Assembly: GCA_039028975.1 (NCBI GenBank)
Contig: JBCCHB010000002.1
Location: 181,725 to 245,724, forward strand
Source of the DNA: JAHBNG01 sp039028975
GTDB taxonomy: Bacteria; Chloroflexota; Anaerolineae; Caldilineales; Caldilineaceae
DNA: 64,000 nt
Reading direction: 5' to 3'
Shown here piece by piece: positions 43,947-52,180 of the stretch. The notes under the pieces were generated by a model. It saw nothing but the letters and a program-made list of their open reading frames with translations, did not search any database and was not told where the DNA came from. Position 1 is the stretch's first letter, and each line of letters begins with the position of its first letter. Made by a program: the position numbers and the translations under genes.

Positions 43947-46107
43947 AGTCTACCACACGACCTGAAAACTCATTTACCCAAAGCGGGATACCATTTTTCT
44001 GCGGGTCAATGTCATTTTTAATGAAAGCTGCACCCCCTGTGTGTGAGGTAGCAGCGTGAACGTCTCCCCTTACTAACTGCATAGTTCTTCCATCCTGATG
44101 ATGATGCCATGTGTATCCGTCTAAATGCGAAAACTCAGGAGGATACTTATCCTTTTTCAGTTTCCAGCCCTTAGGTTGGAAATTGATACTCTCTAGATAT
44201 CTAAAAAGGTCGGGATTCTTAGCACTAAAGTATGCCTTGTTCGTCTTGTATGCCTTTTCCAAGGCTTCAAAAGCCAATTGATCGTCATGAATAGAATTAT
44301 GAATTCCATTCAGAGAGCCATGCTTGAACTGAAGGTTTGCTACCGAATAACGATCAAAATTAGGAAATCCATGAGTGAACATTATCTCAGATTTACCAAC
44401 AGGATCGCCGTGGACTCCTCCATTGTCAATCTTGATCTTAACCTCTTTACCATCTCTAGTTTTGAAAGTAGGACACTCATTATGCACCAGCACTCCAGCA
44501 CTTCCCACAAAGTAGGTCTCCGCTGTCTGAACGCTCAGGTTATACATAACCTGCTCGCCTTCTAGCAAAGCTACTGCCTCAACACCTATAGAGCCGTTAT
44601 TCACGGCCACAAGCGTTGAGTCAGTGGTCAGGTCACCTGCTATTCTCCAACCGAAACTGGTCATAAACGGATGATCTGTCGTAGTCGTGATAACTTCCCC
44701 ACCTGTGATGGTCACGAGCATTAGGTTGTTATCCATATGCTCGTGCGTCATGATGACAGGGAAGTGATCCTGGGTGCGTTCTGCCTCGTAGTGTCCAAGG
44801 ACGGTGAAACCACCAGCTAGGCTGGCAATCGGCTTCTGTCCTGTGTCTGTCCAAACGAGAACACGTGCATCAAAGGAGCAGCCAGCGTGCTTGGAAAGCG
44901 ATGGGTTAATCCCATCTGCTGCACGTGCTACAGAATCTACAGCGTTTCCACCGCCACGAGTGGCAGCTTCTACTGCGTCATCTGCACCATGACTAATTGC
45001 TTCTCCAACGCCTCTGACTCCTGCACTTATCAGGTTATCAGCACCCTTCAGCGTTGCCTCTGCCCCACCAACTACGATATCCTCTACCACCTCAAAGGGT
45101 GAAATCACTGTCAACAACCCAAGTAACCTGAATGAGCCGATAGGAGCGTTTGAGACTCCATCACAACCATGCCAGAACTCAGTTACTGCTTTGATATCGC
45201 CAACCACTGGTATGGTATCCATCACTACACTATAGAGGATGTGATCTGGATATTCGTGCTTGTTGGGACAGGTTCCAAGTGCGTTCCATGTGTTGAGTCC
45301 TGTTCCAGTCATGATAATGATTATCATCGGCACAAGTCCCAGAAACTTCACACTTTCTCTGCCTCCTGGAAGCTGCACATCTCTGGAGAAATAGCGAAAC
45401 AGTCCATAGACAATTAGGCAATTCAACACGAGGTCAAAGAGCAAAAATTGCGGACTGCCTCCGATGAGCCAGAGAACAGCAACAGGAGCTACCACAGTGA
45501 GTGGAATCATCGGCAGAAACCGATGTATTCTCTGCATGGGGATACCATTCTCTGGGATCGTGTGACTGTCTTCTTCTGGTACTTTGAGGATAATTCCCAG
45601 CATCACCCCGATGTGGAGTGTGGAGATAATCCACCAATATGCTAGATACTTTCTATACACCCGAAAGGTGAACAAAAAGTAGTAATCAAGCTCAATCTCT
45701 CCCCTCAAACCACTGCTATGCATATCAAGCAGGTGATTGTTCGCCATAACATGGAAGGTCAGGGTTATGACTGCGAGAGCAGCCAGACATATCTTCCAGC
45801 CATACTTTCTGGTCAGAGTCAACCCCAGTATATGCAAGGGATTGCTTTCTCTGAGTAGGCAGACCAGCAGGAAGAGTGGCAAAGCAAGGAGAACATTCAG
45901 TCCCAAGAGCATGACAAACTCATAGTCCAAAAGGGTGGTAAAGGTGTCATACTCTGGAAACTTCAGGTTTTTATTTTCATCCCGTGCTTGTGTATTAAAG
46001 TGCAAGAGGATCATGGTGACAACGGTGAGACTAATGTAGCCAGCGATAGAGAAAGCGTGAATGAAACGACGGAAATAGCGGGTTTCATAGACATTTAAGG
46101 TATTCAT
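43936..46107 (-). CDS. Polymorphic toxin: membrane domain, Hint autoprocessing domain and WHH nuclease
   Basis: 723 residues. About seven hydrophobic helices fill residues 18-330. A pretoxin-Hint domain spans C410 (GCSFDARVLVW) through TTTTDHPFMT (~474-483) to VHN at 541-543, with the expected N-terminal Cys, the TxxH-like block and the C-terminal HN; it should cleave to release what follows. The last 60 residues carry GYTWHHHQDGRTMQL (W667, H668-H670) and H684/H689 in HAATSHTGG, the signature of WHH-type HNH/EndoVII nucleases. The ATG at 46107 now has no ribosome-binding site: an IS1634-like element starts 9 bp upstream and has moved the original AGGAG 2 kb away. The gene is therefore probably silent. 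Confidence 0.85.
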   Translation of the reverse strand: MNTLNVYETRYFRRFIHAFSIAGYISLTVVTMILLHFNTQARDENKNLKFPEYDTFTTLLDYEFVMLLGLNVLLALPLFLLVCLLRESNPLHILGLTLTRKYGWKICLAALAVITLTFHVMANNHLLDMHSSGLRGEIELDYYFLFTFRVYRKYLAYWWIISTLHIGVMLGIILKVPEEDSHTIPENGIPMQRIHRFLPMIPLTVVAPVAVLWLIGGSPQFLLFDLVLNCLIVYGLFRYFSRDVQLPGGRESVKFLGLVPMIIIIMTGTGLNTWNALGTCPNKHEYPDHILYSVVMDTIPVVGDIKAVTEFWHGCDGVSNAPIGSFRLLGLLTVISPFEVVEDIVVGGAEATLKGADNLISAGVRGVGEAISHGADDAVEAATRGGGNAVDSVARAADGINPSLSKHAGCSFDARVLVWTDTGQKPIASLAGGFTVLGHYEAERTQDHFPVIMTHEHMDNNLMLVTITGGEVITTTTDHPFMTSFGWRIAGDLTTDSTLVAVNNGSIGVEAVALLEGEQVMYNLSVQTAETYFVGSAGVLVHNECPTFKTRDGKEVKIKIDNGGVHGDPVGKSEIMFTHGFPNFDRYSVANLQFKHGSLNGIHNSIHDDQLAFEALEKAYKTNKAYFSAKNPDLFRYLESINFQPKGWKLKKDKYPPEFSHLDGYTWHHHQDGRTMQLVRGDVHAATSHTGGAAFIKNDIDPQKNGIPLWVNEFSGRVVDYVE

Positions 46108-46110
46108 ACT

Positions 46111-46116
46111 ACTGTA
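46111..46116. repeat. Target-site duplication ACTGTA, left copy
   Basis: Directly abuts the left end of the IS1634-like element; the second copy abuts the right end at 48173-48178. Confidence 0.75.
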
Positions 46117-46138
46117 CTCAACGTTCGACAGAAGTAAG

Positions 46139-46167
46139 TTGACAAACTACAAATTAAAGCCATTAAA
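46139..46167 (+). promoter_or_regulatory. Possible transposase promoter
   Basis: TTGACA at 46139-46144 and ATTAAA at 46162-46167 are 17 bp apart, inside the left end of the element and about 85 bp before the first transposase frame. The -10 box is weak. Confidence 0.4.
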
Positions 46168-46253
46168 CATACGGTTGTGGAAGGCAACGATGGCTAGAAA
46201 AAGTTCAAAGCGCCTGGTCAATATAGGCATATAAAGGAAAATGCTGTATAAGA

Positions 46254-46769
46254 ATGGCCATTATGGTCATGGAAAACCTTTATCTCGAAGCAGAAAACGA
46301 ACGGGTAGACGATCTGCCCTTATTGCACGGTATGCTGAGAAAGATGGGCGTGCAAAAAAGTGTAGACGCGGTGTTGGAAGTCCATGGGAACTGGCAGGGT
46401 CTAAGTCCGGGCTGGATAATAACAGTGTGGCTGATGCACATACTGTGCGAGAAGAACCACCTGATGGAACCCTTGGAAAAATGGACAGAAAAACATCTGG
46501 AACTCTTGAGGCGAATCACAAAGCAAAGGATAGAAAGCAAAGATTTCACAGATGATCGACTGGCCCTATGCCTGAAGTACCTAAGTAAGAGTTCAGTATG
46601 GCATCAAATCGAACAAAAACTGGGAGTCAATATAATCCGAGTCTATGAGTTGGAGAGAGAGACAATCCGGTTAGACGCAACAGTAGGGAGCGTGTACCAT
46701 AATCCAGAAGCCCATGAGCTGTTCAAGATAGGGAAGGCAAAAAAATGGATTGTATGGCCCCCAATTTAA
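46254..46769 (+). CDS. IS1634-like transposase, N-terminal frame (DUF4277 and first catalytic Asp)
   Basis: 171 residues. The N-terminus (ENERVDDLPLLHGMLRKMGV; HGNWQGLSPGWIITVWLMHI) is the DUF4277 region common in Chloroflexota and cyanobacterial IS1634 transposases. RLDATVGSVYHNPEAHELF contains the first catalytic Asp. The frame leaves the family sequence at a seven-A tract (46739-46745) and ends soon after. The rest of the enzyme continues in the +1 frame from about 46744. Confidence 0.8.
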   Translation: MAIMVMENLYLEAENERVDDLPLLHGMLRKMGVQKSVDAVLEVHGNWQGLSPGWIITVWLMHILCEKNHLMEPLEKWTEKHLELLRRITKQRIESKDFTDDRLALCLKYLSKSSVWHQIEQKLGVNIIRVYELERETIRLDATVGSVYHNPEAHELFKIGKAKKWIVWPPI

Positions 46770-48000
46770 GCTAATGCTAGTGAGCCTAGACCCATTTGGG
46801 CTGCCGATAGTGGTAGATGTAGCTCCTGGAAATCGGGCAGATGACCCACTCTATGGCCCAGCATATAAACGTGCGAAAGGAATTATCGGCGGCACAGGAA
46901 AGCTAGTGGTCGGCGATTGCAAGATGAGTGCCAAAGAGACTCGAGCAACGATAGCGGCTGGTGAAGACTACTATCTAACTCCGTTAGCCTATGCCAAAGC
47001 TGAACCAGAGTTACTCGATGAACTGCTAACGCCTTGGTATGGACGTGAATCCGAATGCCAGCAGATTTTCCTGCCCGAAGAGCTGCCTACAGGTGGCTCG
47101 GCTCCTCTAGAAGAAAATGCGATTGCCCACGGATTTGAAGTCGAGCGTACCCATCACTATACCATCGATGGCAAAGAGATATCCTGGACGGAACGCCTAC
47201 TGGTTATTCGCTCCAAGGCTTATGTCAAAACCATGCAAGAAGGTATCAAGAATCGCTTAACCAAGGCCGAAGAGGCTCTGAGTAACTTAACCTCCTCCGG
47301 CCGAGGGAAAAAACAATTCCGAGATGAAGCATCCCTAAAGCTTGCCATTGAGCAAATCCAAAAGAAGTACCGCGCCCACGGGCTTCTCAAGTACACCATT
47401 GAGGCGGAAGTGACTGAACGTAAAATCCGCAAGTACCGCGATAATCCCGCCAGAGTTGAACGCACCATTCGCTTCCAGCTTCACCTAGAGCGGGATGAAG
47501 AGGCCATTGACAAAGCTCTCTTTCAGGCTGGCTGGCGCATTTATGCCACCAACTCACCCAAACACTCTCTATCCTTATCCGATGCTGTACTTGCTTATAG
47601 AGACCAATATGTTGAGGAGAATATCTTTCGCCGTTTACATGGCAAGTTTCTCTCCATTACACCCTTATATATCCAGCGAGATGACCATGCCAAGGGCCTT
47701 TTTCACCTCCTTACCATTGCCGCTCGTCTCTTGGCTCTTGGCGACTTCCAGGCGAAAAAAGCACTCGCCGAGCAGAAACGTGAACTCGCTGGCATCTTTG
47801 ACGGCTCTGACAAACGCTCTACGGCTACTCCTACTACCGAACGTTTGCTCAAAGCTTTCAAGGGCATTGACCTGATTTTCGTACATATTCCTGGACAAGA
47901 ATCTCAAGCCATTCTTACGCCTTTGACTCCTGTCCAACAAGACATTCTTGCTTTGCTCGGTCTCCATACTTCTTTGTATACAGACCTTATCCACCCATAA
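46750..48000 (+). CDS. IS1634-like transposase, C-terminal frame (DDE core)
   Basis: 416 residues from TTG 46750, but homology to the family begins at the junction itself (QFKLMLVSLDPFGLPIVVDV, then APGNRADDPLYGPAYKRA). The second catalytic Asp is in KLVVGDCKMS, and the C-terminal part supplies the Glu. Deleting one A from the A7 tract would join the two frames into one protein of about 580 residues. The split is therefore a one-base indel, a homopolymer sequencing error, or a real slippage site. The rest of the frame is intact. Confidence 0.8.
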   Translation: MYGPQFKLMLVSLDPFGLPIVVDVAPGNRADDPLYGPAYKRAKGIIGGTGKLVVGDCKMSAKETRATIAAGEDYYLTPLAYAKAEPELLDELLTPWYGRESECQQIFLPEELPTGGSAPLEENAIAHGFEVERTHHYTIDGKEISWTERLLVIRSKAYVKTMQEGIKNRLTKAEEALSNLTSSGRGKKQFRDEASLKLAIEQIQKKYRAHGLLKYTIEAEVTERKIRKYRDNPARVERTIRFQLHLERDEEAIDKALFQAGWRIYATNSPKHSLSLSDAVLAYRDQYVEENIFRRLHGKFLSITPLYIQRDDHAKGLFHLLTIAARLLALGDFQAKKALAEQKRELAGIFDGSDKRSTATPTTERLLKAFKGIDLIFVHIPGQESQAILTPLTPVQQDILALLGLHTSLYTDLIHP

Positions 48001-48172
48001 CATACAAGGGATGAGTGTGTCTTCTATTCGTTTTCGATTGGTAATGTGCTTTTTGCGCCCTTCTACGGGGCCGCCATACATCTACATTGAACCCTATTTG
48101 CTTTCTCGGACTCTCTGGCCCAACCTGAGATTCCAATCTTGCTTTTAACCCTTTTTTTGACCGAACGTCAAG

Positions 48173-48178
48173 ACTGTA
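48173..48178. repeat. Target-site duplication ACTGTA, right copy
   Basis: Directly follows the right inverted repeat of the IS1634-like element. Confidence 0.75.
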
Positions 48179-48183
48179 CTCCT
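48179..48183 (-). promoter_or_regulatory. Displaced Shine-Dalgarno of the Hint-WHH toxin gene
   Basis: On the - strand this reads AGGAG. If the IS and one ACTGTA copy are removed it sits 9 nt before the toxin ATG, an ideal spacing. It is now about 2.07 kb away from that ATG. Confidence 0.65.
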
Positions 48184-48600
48184 GTTTACTAGAAAAAGTT
48201 ATATCTGAAATTCCATCACATTGATGGAGTTGAGTGTTCTAAGAGCCTGGAACGCTCAGTTCCACCAACGTATGAAATATACACGCAAACCAGCTAGAAG
48301 CACATCGTCATTAGACCTATAAAAGTAAACCGAAATATGTATCGAGTGATTTCACTATCAACGCATTTTGTTTCTATTCTCGATGTTAAAGAGCCGAAGC
48401 TACAGTGTAGCCAAGACCAAAATCAATGTGAATATCACCTTGATCAATATATCATTATAGCATAATTTATATACTTTTTCAATGAGTAATCGCTTTATGT
48501 TGCTCTATTTGGATGGGATTGATAATTATCCCGCACACTGAGTCAAATCAGGTCAATATTTAATCTCGAAACTGAGCATAAAAAATCGGCATAGAAGGGA

Positions 48601-48770
48601 CTGAGTCGGCTCGCAAACAGCGCACGGGCGGTGTAACGGGTCATTCCAGTCACGAGACAGTCCGATCTGAATATGAGCCTTATAACGGACTACTATGGTG
48701 AGTAGTCGGCTCCCCAAACTACACACGGGCGGTGTTTGGTGGTTGGCGTGACTGACGGGACAAAGAGATC
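48601..48770 (+). repeat. Two related ~70-bp GC-rich elements, 100 bp apart, in the ssb leader
   Basis: GTCGGCTC occurs at 48605 and 48705, and CACGGGCGGTGT at 48623-48634 and 48724-48735. Around them the copies share AAAC before the 12-mer, a GTCAC/GTGAC element, GA(C/G)ACA/GGGACA and a final GATCT. In the second copy CCAAAC and GTTTGG can pair around the 12-mer. This could be a structured leader RNA, an origin, or a transfer site. No family is recognised. Confidence 0.6.
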
Positions 48771-48815
48771 TGCCAACGTAGGCGGCATACAACAGCCGTC
48801 GTCAACGTCAATCCC

Positions 48816-48848
48816 CCAGATTGTGGGCAAACTACCGCCCAAATCTGG
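48816..48848 (+). repeat. Stem-loop before ssb
   Basis: CCAGATT (48816-48822) pairs with AATCTGG (48842-48848), and GGGC (48825-48828) with GCCC (48837-48840). There is no T-run. It lies about 105 bp before the ssb start, following the tandem elements. Confidence 0.55.
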
Positions 48849-48953
48849 AGGATGACATCTCCTCCTTGCTGTTGTTTGGGGTAGGTATGGAAGGAAAGAG
48901 TAAAGAATCCTTCACTTACTTACAGTCTCAGTTCAACAATAGGAGAATGAACA

Positions 48954-49352
48954 ATGTATTGCAATTTAGTCTTAGTCGGCAATCTTGGTGGCGAACCTGA
49001 AATGAAGTACCTCAATTCTGGTACTCCCGTCACCAACTTCTCGGTAGCTGTCAATCGTAAGTGGCGTGATGCCAATGGCGATACCCAAGAGCAGGTGACA
49101 TGGTTTCGGGTTGCGGTATGGAATAAGTTAGCAGAAGTTTGTAGTGAGTATTTGGTGAAAGGCTCCAAAGTACTTATCGAGGCTGACCGTGTTGAAGCTA
49201 GTGCTTTCATTAACAACAATGGAGAAGCGCAAGGGTCGCTTGAAGTCACTGCCAAAAGCGTCAAATTCCTCGATAGCCGAAATACTCAGGAGGGTCAGCA
49301 ACAGGGGCAAACGCAGCAACAAGGTAGCGCAAGCGGCAAACCGCCATTCTAG
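48954..49352 (+). CDS. ssb: Single-stranded DNA-binding protein
   Basis: 132 residues; AGGAGA lies 9-10 nt before ATG 48954. The OB-fold signature is textbook: LVLVGNLGGEPEMKYLNSG, TPVTNFSVAVNRKW, TWFRVAVWNKLAEVCSEYLV, GSKVLIEADRVEA, LEVTAKSVKFLDSR. A Gln/Gly linker leads to GKPPF, a variant of the DDIPF tip that recruits partner proteins, without its acidic residues. First gene of the DNA-metabolism operon. Mobile elements carry their own SSB for replication, transfer or recombination, here next to a Sak4-like ATPase. Confidence 0.93.
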   Translation: MYCNLVLVGNLGGEPEMKYLNSGTPVTNFSVAVNRKWRDANGDTQEQVTWFRVAVWNKLAEVCSEYLVKGSKVLIEADRVEASAFINNNGEAQGSLEVTAKSVKFLDSRNTQEGQQQGQTQQQGSASGKPPF

Positions 49353-49378
49353 GTAGACATTTCATCAAGTAAAGCAAG

Positions 49379-49409
49379 AAGGTCGAGACAACCCATCTCG
49401 GCCTTTTTT
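49379..49409 (+). terminator. Intrinsic terminator between ssb and the 49427 gene
   Basis: GGTCGAGA (49381-49388) pairs with TCTCGGCC (49396-49403), followed by six T. AAGGAG and ATG 49427 come right after, so the start codon is 17 nt from the T-run. Confidence 0.85.
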
Positions 49410-49426
49410 ATTATAAGGAGTCAGCA

Positions 49427-49750
49427 ATGAAGCCCGAAATAATTCATCAGAGGACTGTGGGGCATGATTACTTCGTGACGAAAGTAGAAGAGAATAGGTA
49501 CATTTTCAAAAGTAGCTTCGGAGAGCATAAGGAGTTCACTAATGGAAAATCAGCCAAGAGGGAATTTGACAGAGAGGTATCAGAAGCCATCGGATGGCAA
49601 AAGTTTTTCAGTACATCTCCCGTCTACGATCTGATAGATTTAGATGAACACGAGCGGGCTGGTTGGCTACAAGCCAAGGATGCTTTCGAGCAAAGATTAG
49701 CCTGGGAACGTGATGAGCGGTTTCTACAGGATACCGCATGGATGGGATAA
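49427..49750 (+). CDS. Small protein of unknown function
   Basis: 107 residues, AAGGAG 6 nt before the ATG. Soluble and charged, with aromatic residues (HDYFVTKVEENRYIFKSSFG). Family not recognised. It lies between ssb and the Sak4-like gene, with a terminator on each side. Confidence 0.6.
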   Translation: MKPEIIHQRTVGHDYFVTKVEENRYIFKSSFGEHKEFTNGKSAKREFDREVSEAIGWQKFFSTSPVYDLIDLDEHERAGWLQAKDAFEQRLAWERDERFLQDTAWMG

Positions 49751-49772
49751 GCAGTGCAACTGAAACACTATG

Positions 49773-49800
49773 AGCGTCAGGGGAAGCCCTGGCGTTTTTT
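49773..49800 (+). terminator. Intrinsic terminator before the Sak4-like gene
   Basis: CGTCAGGG (49775-49782) pairs with CCCTGGCG (49787-49794) around GAAG, followed by six T. The next start codon is 18 nt away, after GGAGA. Confidence 0.85.
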
Positions 49801-49817
49801 CATTTATGGAGACAATC

Positions 49818-50879
49818 ATGAATTTTACATTTGAACAAGCCACCAAAGAGCAGATACGCCTGAGAATGGCATTAGTAGGTCCGACTGGCAGCGGGAAGAC
49901 ATACACTGCCTTGAGTCTAGCTACGAGCGTAGGCAAAAACGTTGCTGTAATTGACACGGAAAATAACTCAGCCAGCCGTTACGCTGATGAGTTTGAGTTT
50001 CAACGATTGAATCTTAGTCACCATGCCCCAGATAGCTATATCGGGGCAATTCATGCAGCCGAACAAGCTGGATTCGATTTTTTGATTATCGACTCTCTGT
50101 CGCACGGATGGATGGGTCGAGATGGCGCATTGGAACTGGTTGATAAAGCTGCCAAGCGATACAAGGGTAACTCGTTTGCTGCATGGCGTGATGTCACTCC
50201 ACAGCATAATGCACTTGTAGATGCACTCATCCAGTGCAAATGCCACCTGATTGTCACCATGAGAGCTAAAACAGAATGGGTAGTCGAGAAGGATAGTAAG
50301 GGTCGCTCAACACCTCGTAAAGTGGGAACTTCACCAATCATGCGGGATGGCATTGAGTACGAATTCGACATAGTTGGCGACATGGATGATCAGCATCACT
50401 TAGTTGTATCCAAAACCCGATGCAGGGTTCTGGACGGAGAAGTCATTCGTAAACCTGGAAAAGAGCTTGCTGAATCTATTGCGTCTTGGTTGAGCGATGG
50501 CATTCCGACCGCAGAGCAGACGTCAGTATCATCCAACAACGAGAATTCAGGAGCTACTAACTCACCTACGGCAGAAATTGATTTCTACTCTGAAACTCCT
50601 GAGACAGACCATGATGGTGGGAGACCACAAGGACTAACAACGGACGAAAAGCACGATGATGGACTGATTACTAGTGGTCAGCTAAAGAAGTTGCATGTTC
50701 TTGGTAATATGCTGTATGGCGATGAGTGGGCAGACAAACGGCCAGAATTAGTCAGCTACTTTACGGACGGAGCAGAGCTTAGTTCTACTCAACTAACCAT
50801 AGAACAAGCACAGGAACTTATCAACGGGCTTGAGCAGCAAATAGAAGCACGTCAGGTACAAAATACACTATCAGAATAG
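49818..50879 (+). CDS. Sak4-like RecA-fold recombinase ATPase
   Basis: About 353 residues from ATG 49818 (GGAGA upstream). Walker A GPTGSGKT at 21-28, NVAVIDTENNSASRYAD as the following acidic strand, and Walker B FDFLIIDSLSHGW near 86-98 are the plan of the AAA_24/Sak4 phage family. The linker and the C-terminal ~90 residues vary. Sak4 proteins anneal single strands together with a cognate SSB, and ssb is encoded just upstream. Likely job: homologous recombination or repair of the element. Confidence 0.78.
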   Translation: MNFTFEQATKEQIRLRMALVGPTGSGKTYTALSLATSVGKNVAVIDTENNSASRYADEFEFQRLNLSHHAPDSYIGAIHAAEQAGFDFLIIDSLSHGWMGRDGALELVDKAAKRYKGNSFAAWRDVTPQHNALVDALIQCKCHLIVTMRAKTEWVVEKDSKGRSTPRKVGTSPIMRDGIEYEFDIVGDMDDQHHLVVSKTRCRVLDGEVIRKPGKELAESIASWLSDGIPTAEQTSVSSNNENSGATNSPTAEIDFYSETPETDHDGGRPQGLTTDEKHDDGLITSGQLKKLHVLGNMLYGDEWADKRPELVSYFTDGAELSSTQLTIEQAQELINGLEQQIEARQVQNTLSE

Positions 50880-50911
50880 CACCTGCAAGTGACAACAGAA
50901 TATCGGTCTAG

Positions 50912-50947
50912 AACCCGCAATCGTAATGGTTGCGGGTTTTGTATTTC
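50912..50947 (+). terminator. Intrinsic terminator before the VRR-NUC gene
   Basis: AACCCGCAA (50912-50920) pairs perfectly with TTGCGGGTT (50930-50938), followed by TTGTATTT. GGGAGGGG and ATG 50969 follow. Confidence 0.85.
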
Positions 50948-50968
50948 CTGGTTGGGAGGGGTAAACAG

Positions 50969-51262
50969 ATGCCAAGGACGAAGGCAAAGACTGATGAAAA
51001 TCAGTCAAAGATTGTCGAAGAGTTACGAGATAAGGGAGTCTCGATAACCTGTACCCACCAGATGGGAAGAGGATTCCCTGACTTGGTTGCGGGATGGAAT
51101 GGCATGACATTTTTGTTTGAGGTAAAGACTAAAAACGGAAGACTGACCTCTGCTCAAACTGAGTTCATAGCCGCATGGAAAGGGCAGGTAGACGTGATTT
51201 CCTCATCCGAAGATGCCTTAGCCATTATGAAAAGAAGCATGAAAAAGGCATCCCAAGCCTAG
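50969..51262 (+). CDS. VRR-NUC-type nuclease
   Basis: About 97 residues from ATG 50969. The PD-(D/E)xK core reads GRGFPDLVAGWNGMTFLFEV then K, giving the Asp, the Glu and the Lys in the expected order and spacing. The stand-alone size is that of phage VRR-NUC enzymes, which act as structure-specific or Holliday-junction nucleases. It fits with the neighbouring SSB and Sak4-like genes. Confidence 0.85.
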   Translation: MPRTKAKTDENQSKIVEELRDKGVSITCTHQMGRGFPDLVAGWNGMTFLFEVKTKNGRLTSAQTEFIAAWKGQVDVISSSEDALAIMKRSMKKASQA

Positions 51263-51298
51263 ACTGAGTTTCCAACTTACATAAGAATATCCACCTAG

Positions 51299-51337
51299 AG
51301 ACCCGTACCAGCAATGGCAACGGGTCTTCTCATTTTT
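51299..51337 (+). terminator. Intrinsic terminator before the Dam gene
   Basis: AGACCCGT (51299-51306) pairs perfectly with ACGGGTCT (51320-51327), then TCTCATTTTT. AAGGACA and the GTG start at 51353 follow. Confidence 0.8.
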
Positions 51338-51352
51338 AAGGACAAGTGAAAT

Positions 51353-51907
51353 GTGAATAACGCAGTTTTGATCAACCAAACAAGCGGAGATTATGAATGG
51401 TATACACCAGAACCTCTCATAGCGGCGGCTCGCAAGACTATGGGAAGCATTGATTTAGATCCAGCATCGAGCGTCCAGGCGAACCAGAGAGTCCGAGCGA
51501 GTACCTTCTACACGGAAGAAATGGATGGACTGTCTTTGCCTTGGTTCGGCAATGTATTTCTAAATCACCCCTTCGGGCGGACTACAAACAAGGCTTGGAT
51601 AGATAAGCTTTGTGCGAGCTTCACACTTGGTTTCACTAAGCAATCTATAAACCTATGTTTTTGCTCATCGTCGGAGGCATGGTTTCAGCCGCTTTATAAC
51701 TTCCCGATTTGTTTCATATCGCCTCGTGTTCACTACGTGCTTCCCGATGGCTCAATCAAAAAAGGATGCACCAAAGGCTCTGTAGCGGTTTACATGGGAA
51801 ATCGCATCGGCCACTTCATAGATAACTTTTCTAAATTTGGCAGAATCATGATTCCTGAGTGGAGAGTCCAACCTCCAGGAGAGTGCAGATGTGGATTATA
51901 TATCTGA
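51353..51907 (+). CDS. Phage-type DNA N6-adenine methyltransferase (Dam, PF05869-like)
   Basis: 184 residues from GTG 51353. YEWYTPEPLIAAARKTMGSI followed by DLDPASS is the family's opening motif. The catalytic motif IV, usually (D/N)PPY, reads NHPF (in VFLNHPFG), an unusual form that could affect activity. SISPRVHY-like and KGCTKGSVAVYMG segments also match. Would methylate adenine in the element's DNA, either for protection or to regulate it. The last 17 bp overlap the start of the next gene. Confidence 0.78.
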   Translation: MNNAVLINQTSGDYEWYTPEPLIAAARKTMGSIDLDPASSVQANQRVRASTFYTEEMDGLSLPWFGNVFLNHPFGRTTNKAWIDKLCASFTLGFTKQSINLCFCSSSEAWFQPLYNFPICFISPRVHYVLPDGSIKKGCTKGSVAVYMGNRIGHFIDNFSKFGRIMIPEWRVQPPGECRCGLYI

Positions 51908-52178
51908 GAACGTCAAGGTTTTGCTTGAGAAGGAAGGTGATGCCGAACCGTGGCTAATAAGGTGCAAACCATATCCTGCCAAGTGGCTCAACCATAAGCG
52001 CAAAGAAAAGTGGGCCAACAAGAACAGGCTCAAAAAATGCGCTCGCATGATGGATGAGCAAGGCATTACAGGTAAAGACAAGTACAGGTATGCAATCTGG
52101 GCAGGCTACACCGGATATGAAGCGGCATACATAGCCAAGTTGGTGAAAACCAAGGGCTACAAGAAGAAATCCAAATAG
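51891..52178 (+). CDS. Small basic protein, paralogue A
   Basis: 95 residues from ATG 51891, overlapping the Dam gene by 17 bp. It shares with the protein at 52848 the frame EPWLIRC-x2-YP-x2-W-x-NHKRKEKWA, then TG-x2-KY-x3-IWAGYT-x-YEAA-x-IAKL. The C-terminus is Lys-rich. The conserved Trp and basic residues suggest nucleic-acid binding; no known family comes to mind. Confidence 0.7.
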   Translation: MDYISENVKVLLEKEGDAEPWLIRCKPYPAKWLNHKRKEKWANKNRLKKCARMMDEQGITGKDKYRYAIWAGYTGYEAAYIAKLVKTKGYKKKSK

Positions 52179-52180
52179 TA

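Larger units (their letters stand above)
46117..48172 (+). mobile_element. IS1634-like insertion sequence, 2056 bp
   Basis: The ends are CTCAACGTTCG at 46117-46127 and, on the other strand, CTTGACGTTCG ending at 48172: an 11-bp terminal inverted repeat with nine matches. A 6-bp direct repeat, ACTGTA, flanks both ends. Removing the element and one copy restores a normal ribosome-binding site for the toxin gene, which independently supports the boundaries. It carries a DUF4277-plus-DDE transposase in two frames, and a TTGACA-17-ATTAAA promoter-like pair at 46139-46167. Confidence 0.8.
48184..48953. other. Non-coding leader region between toxin locus and ssb operon
   Basis: About 770 bp without a convincing gene. 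The toxin side (48184-48600) is AT-rich and would hold the original toxin promoter. The ssb side (48600-48860) is clearly GC-richer and structured, with the tandem elements and the hairpin listed separately. No clear sigma-70 promoter was found. Confidence 0.55.

Noticed and set aside
46241..46555. A + strand frame with a good ribosome-binding site at the start of the IS1634-like transposase
   Set aside because: Its product is Lys/Arg-rich nonsense, while the frame 13 bp further on matches DUF4277 transposases. The ribosome-binding site probably serves that frame.
46739..46745. Classical -1 ribosomal frameshifting at A AAA AAA in the IS1634-like element
   Set aside because: A -1 shift leads to a TAA ten codons later; the transposase continues in the +1 frame, so -1 slippage cannot make the fusion.
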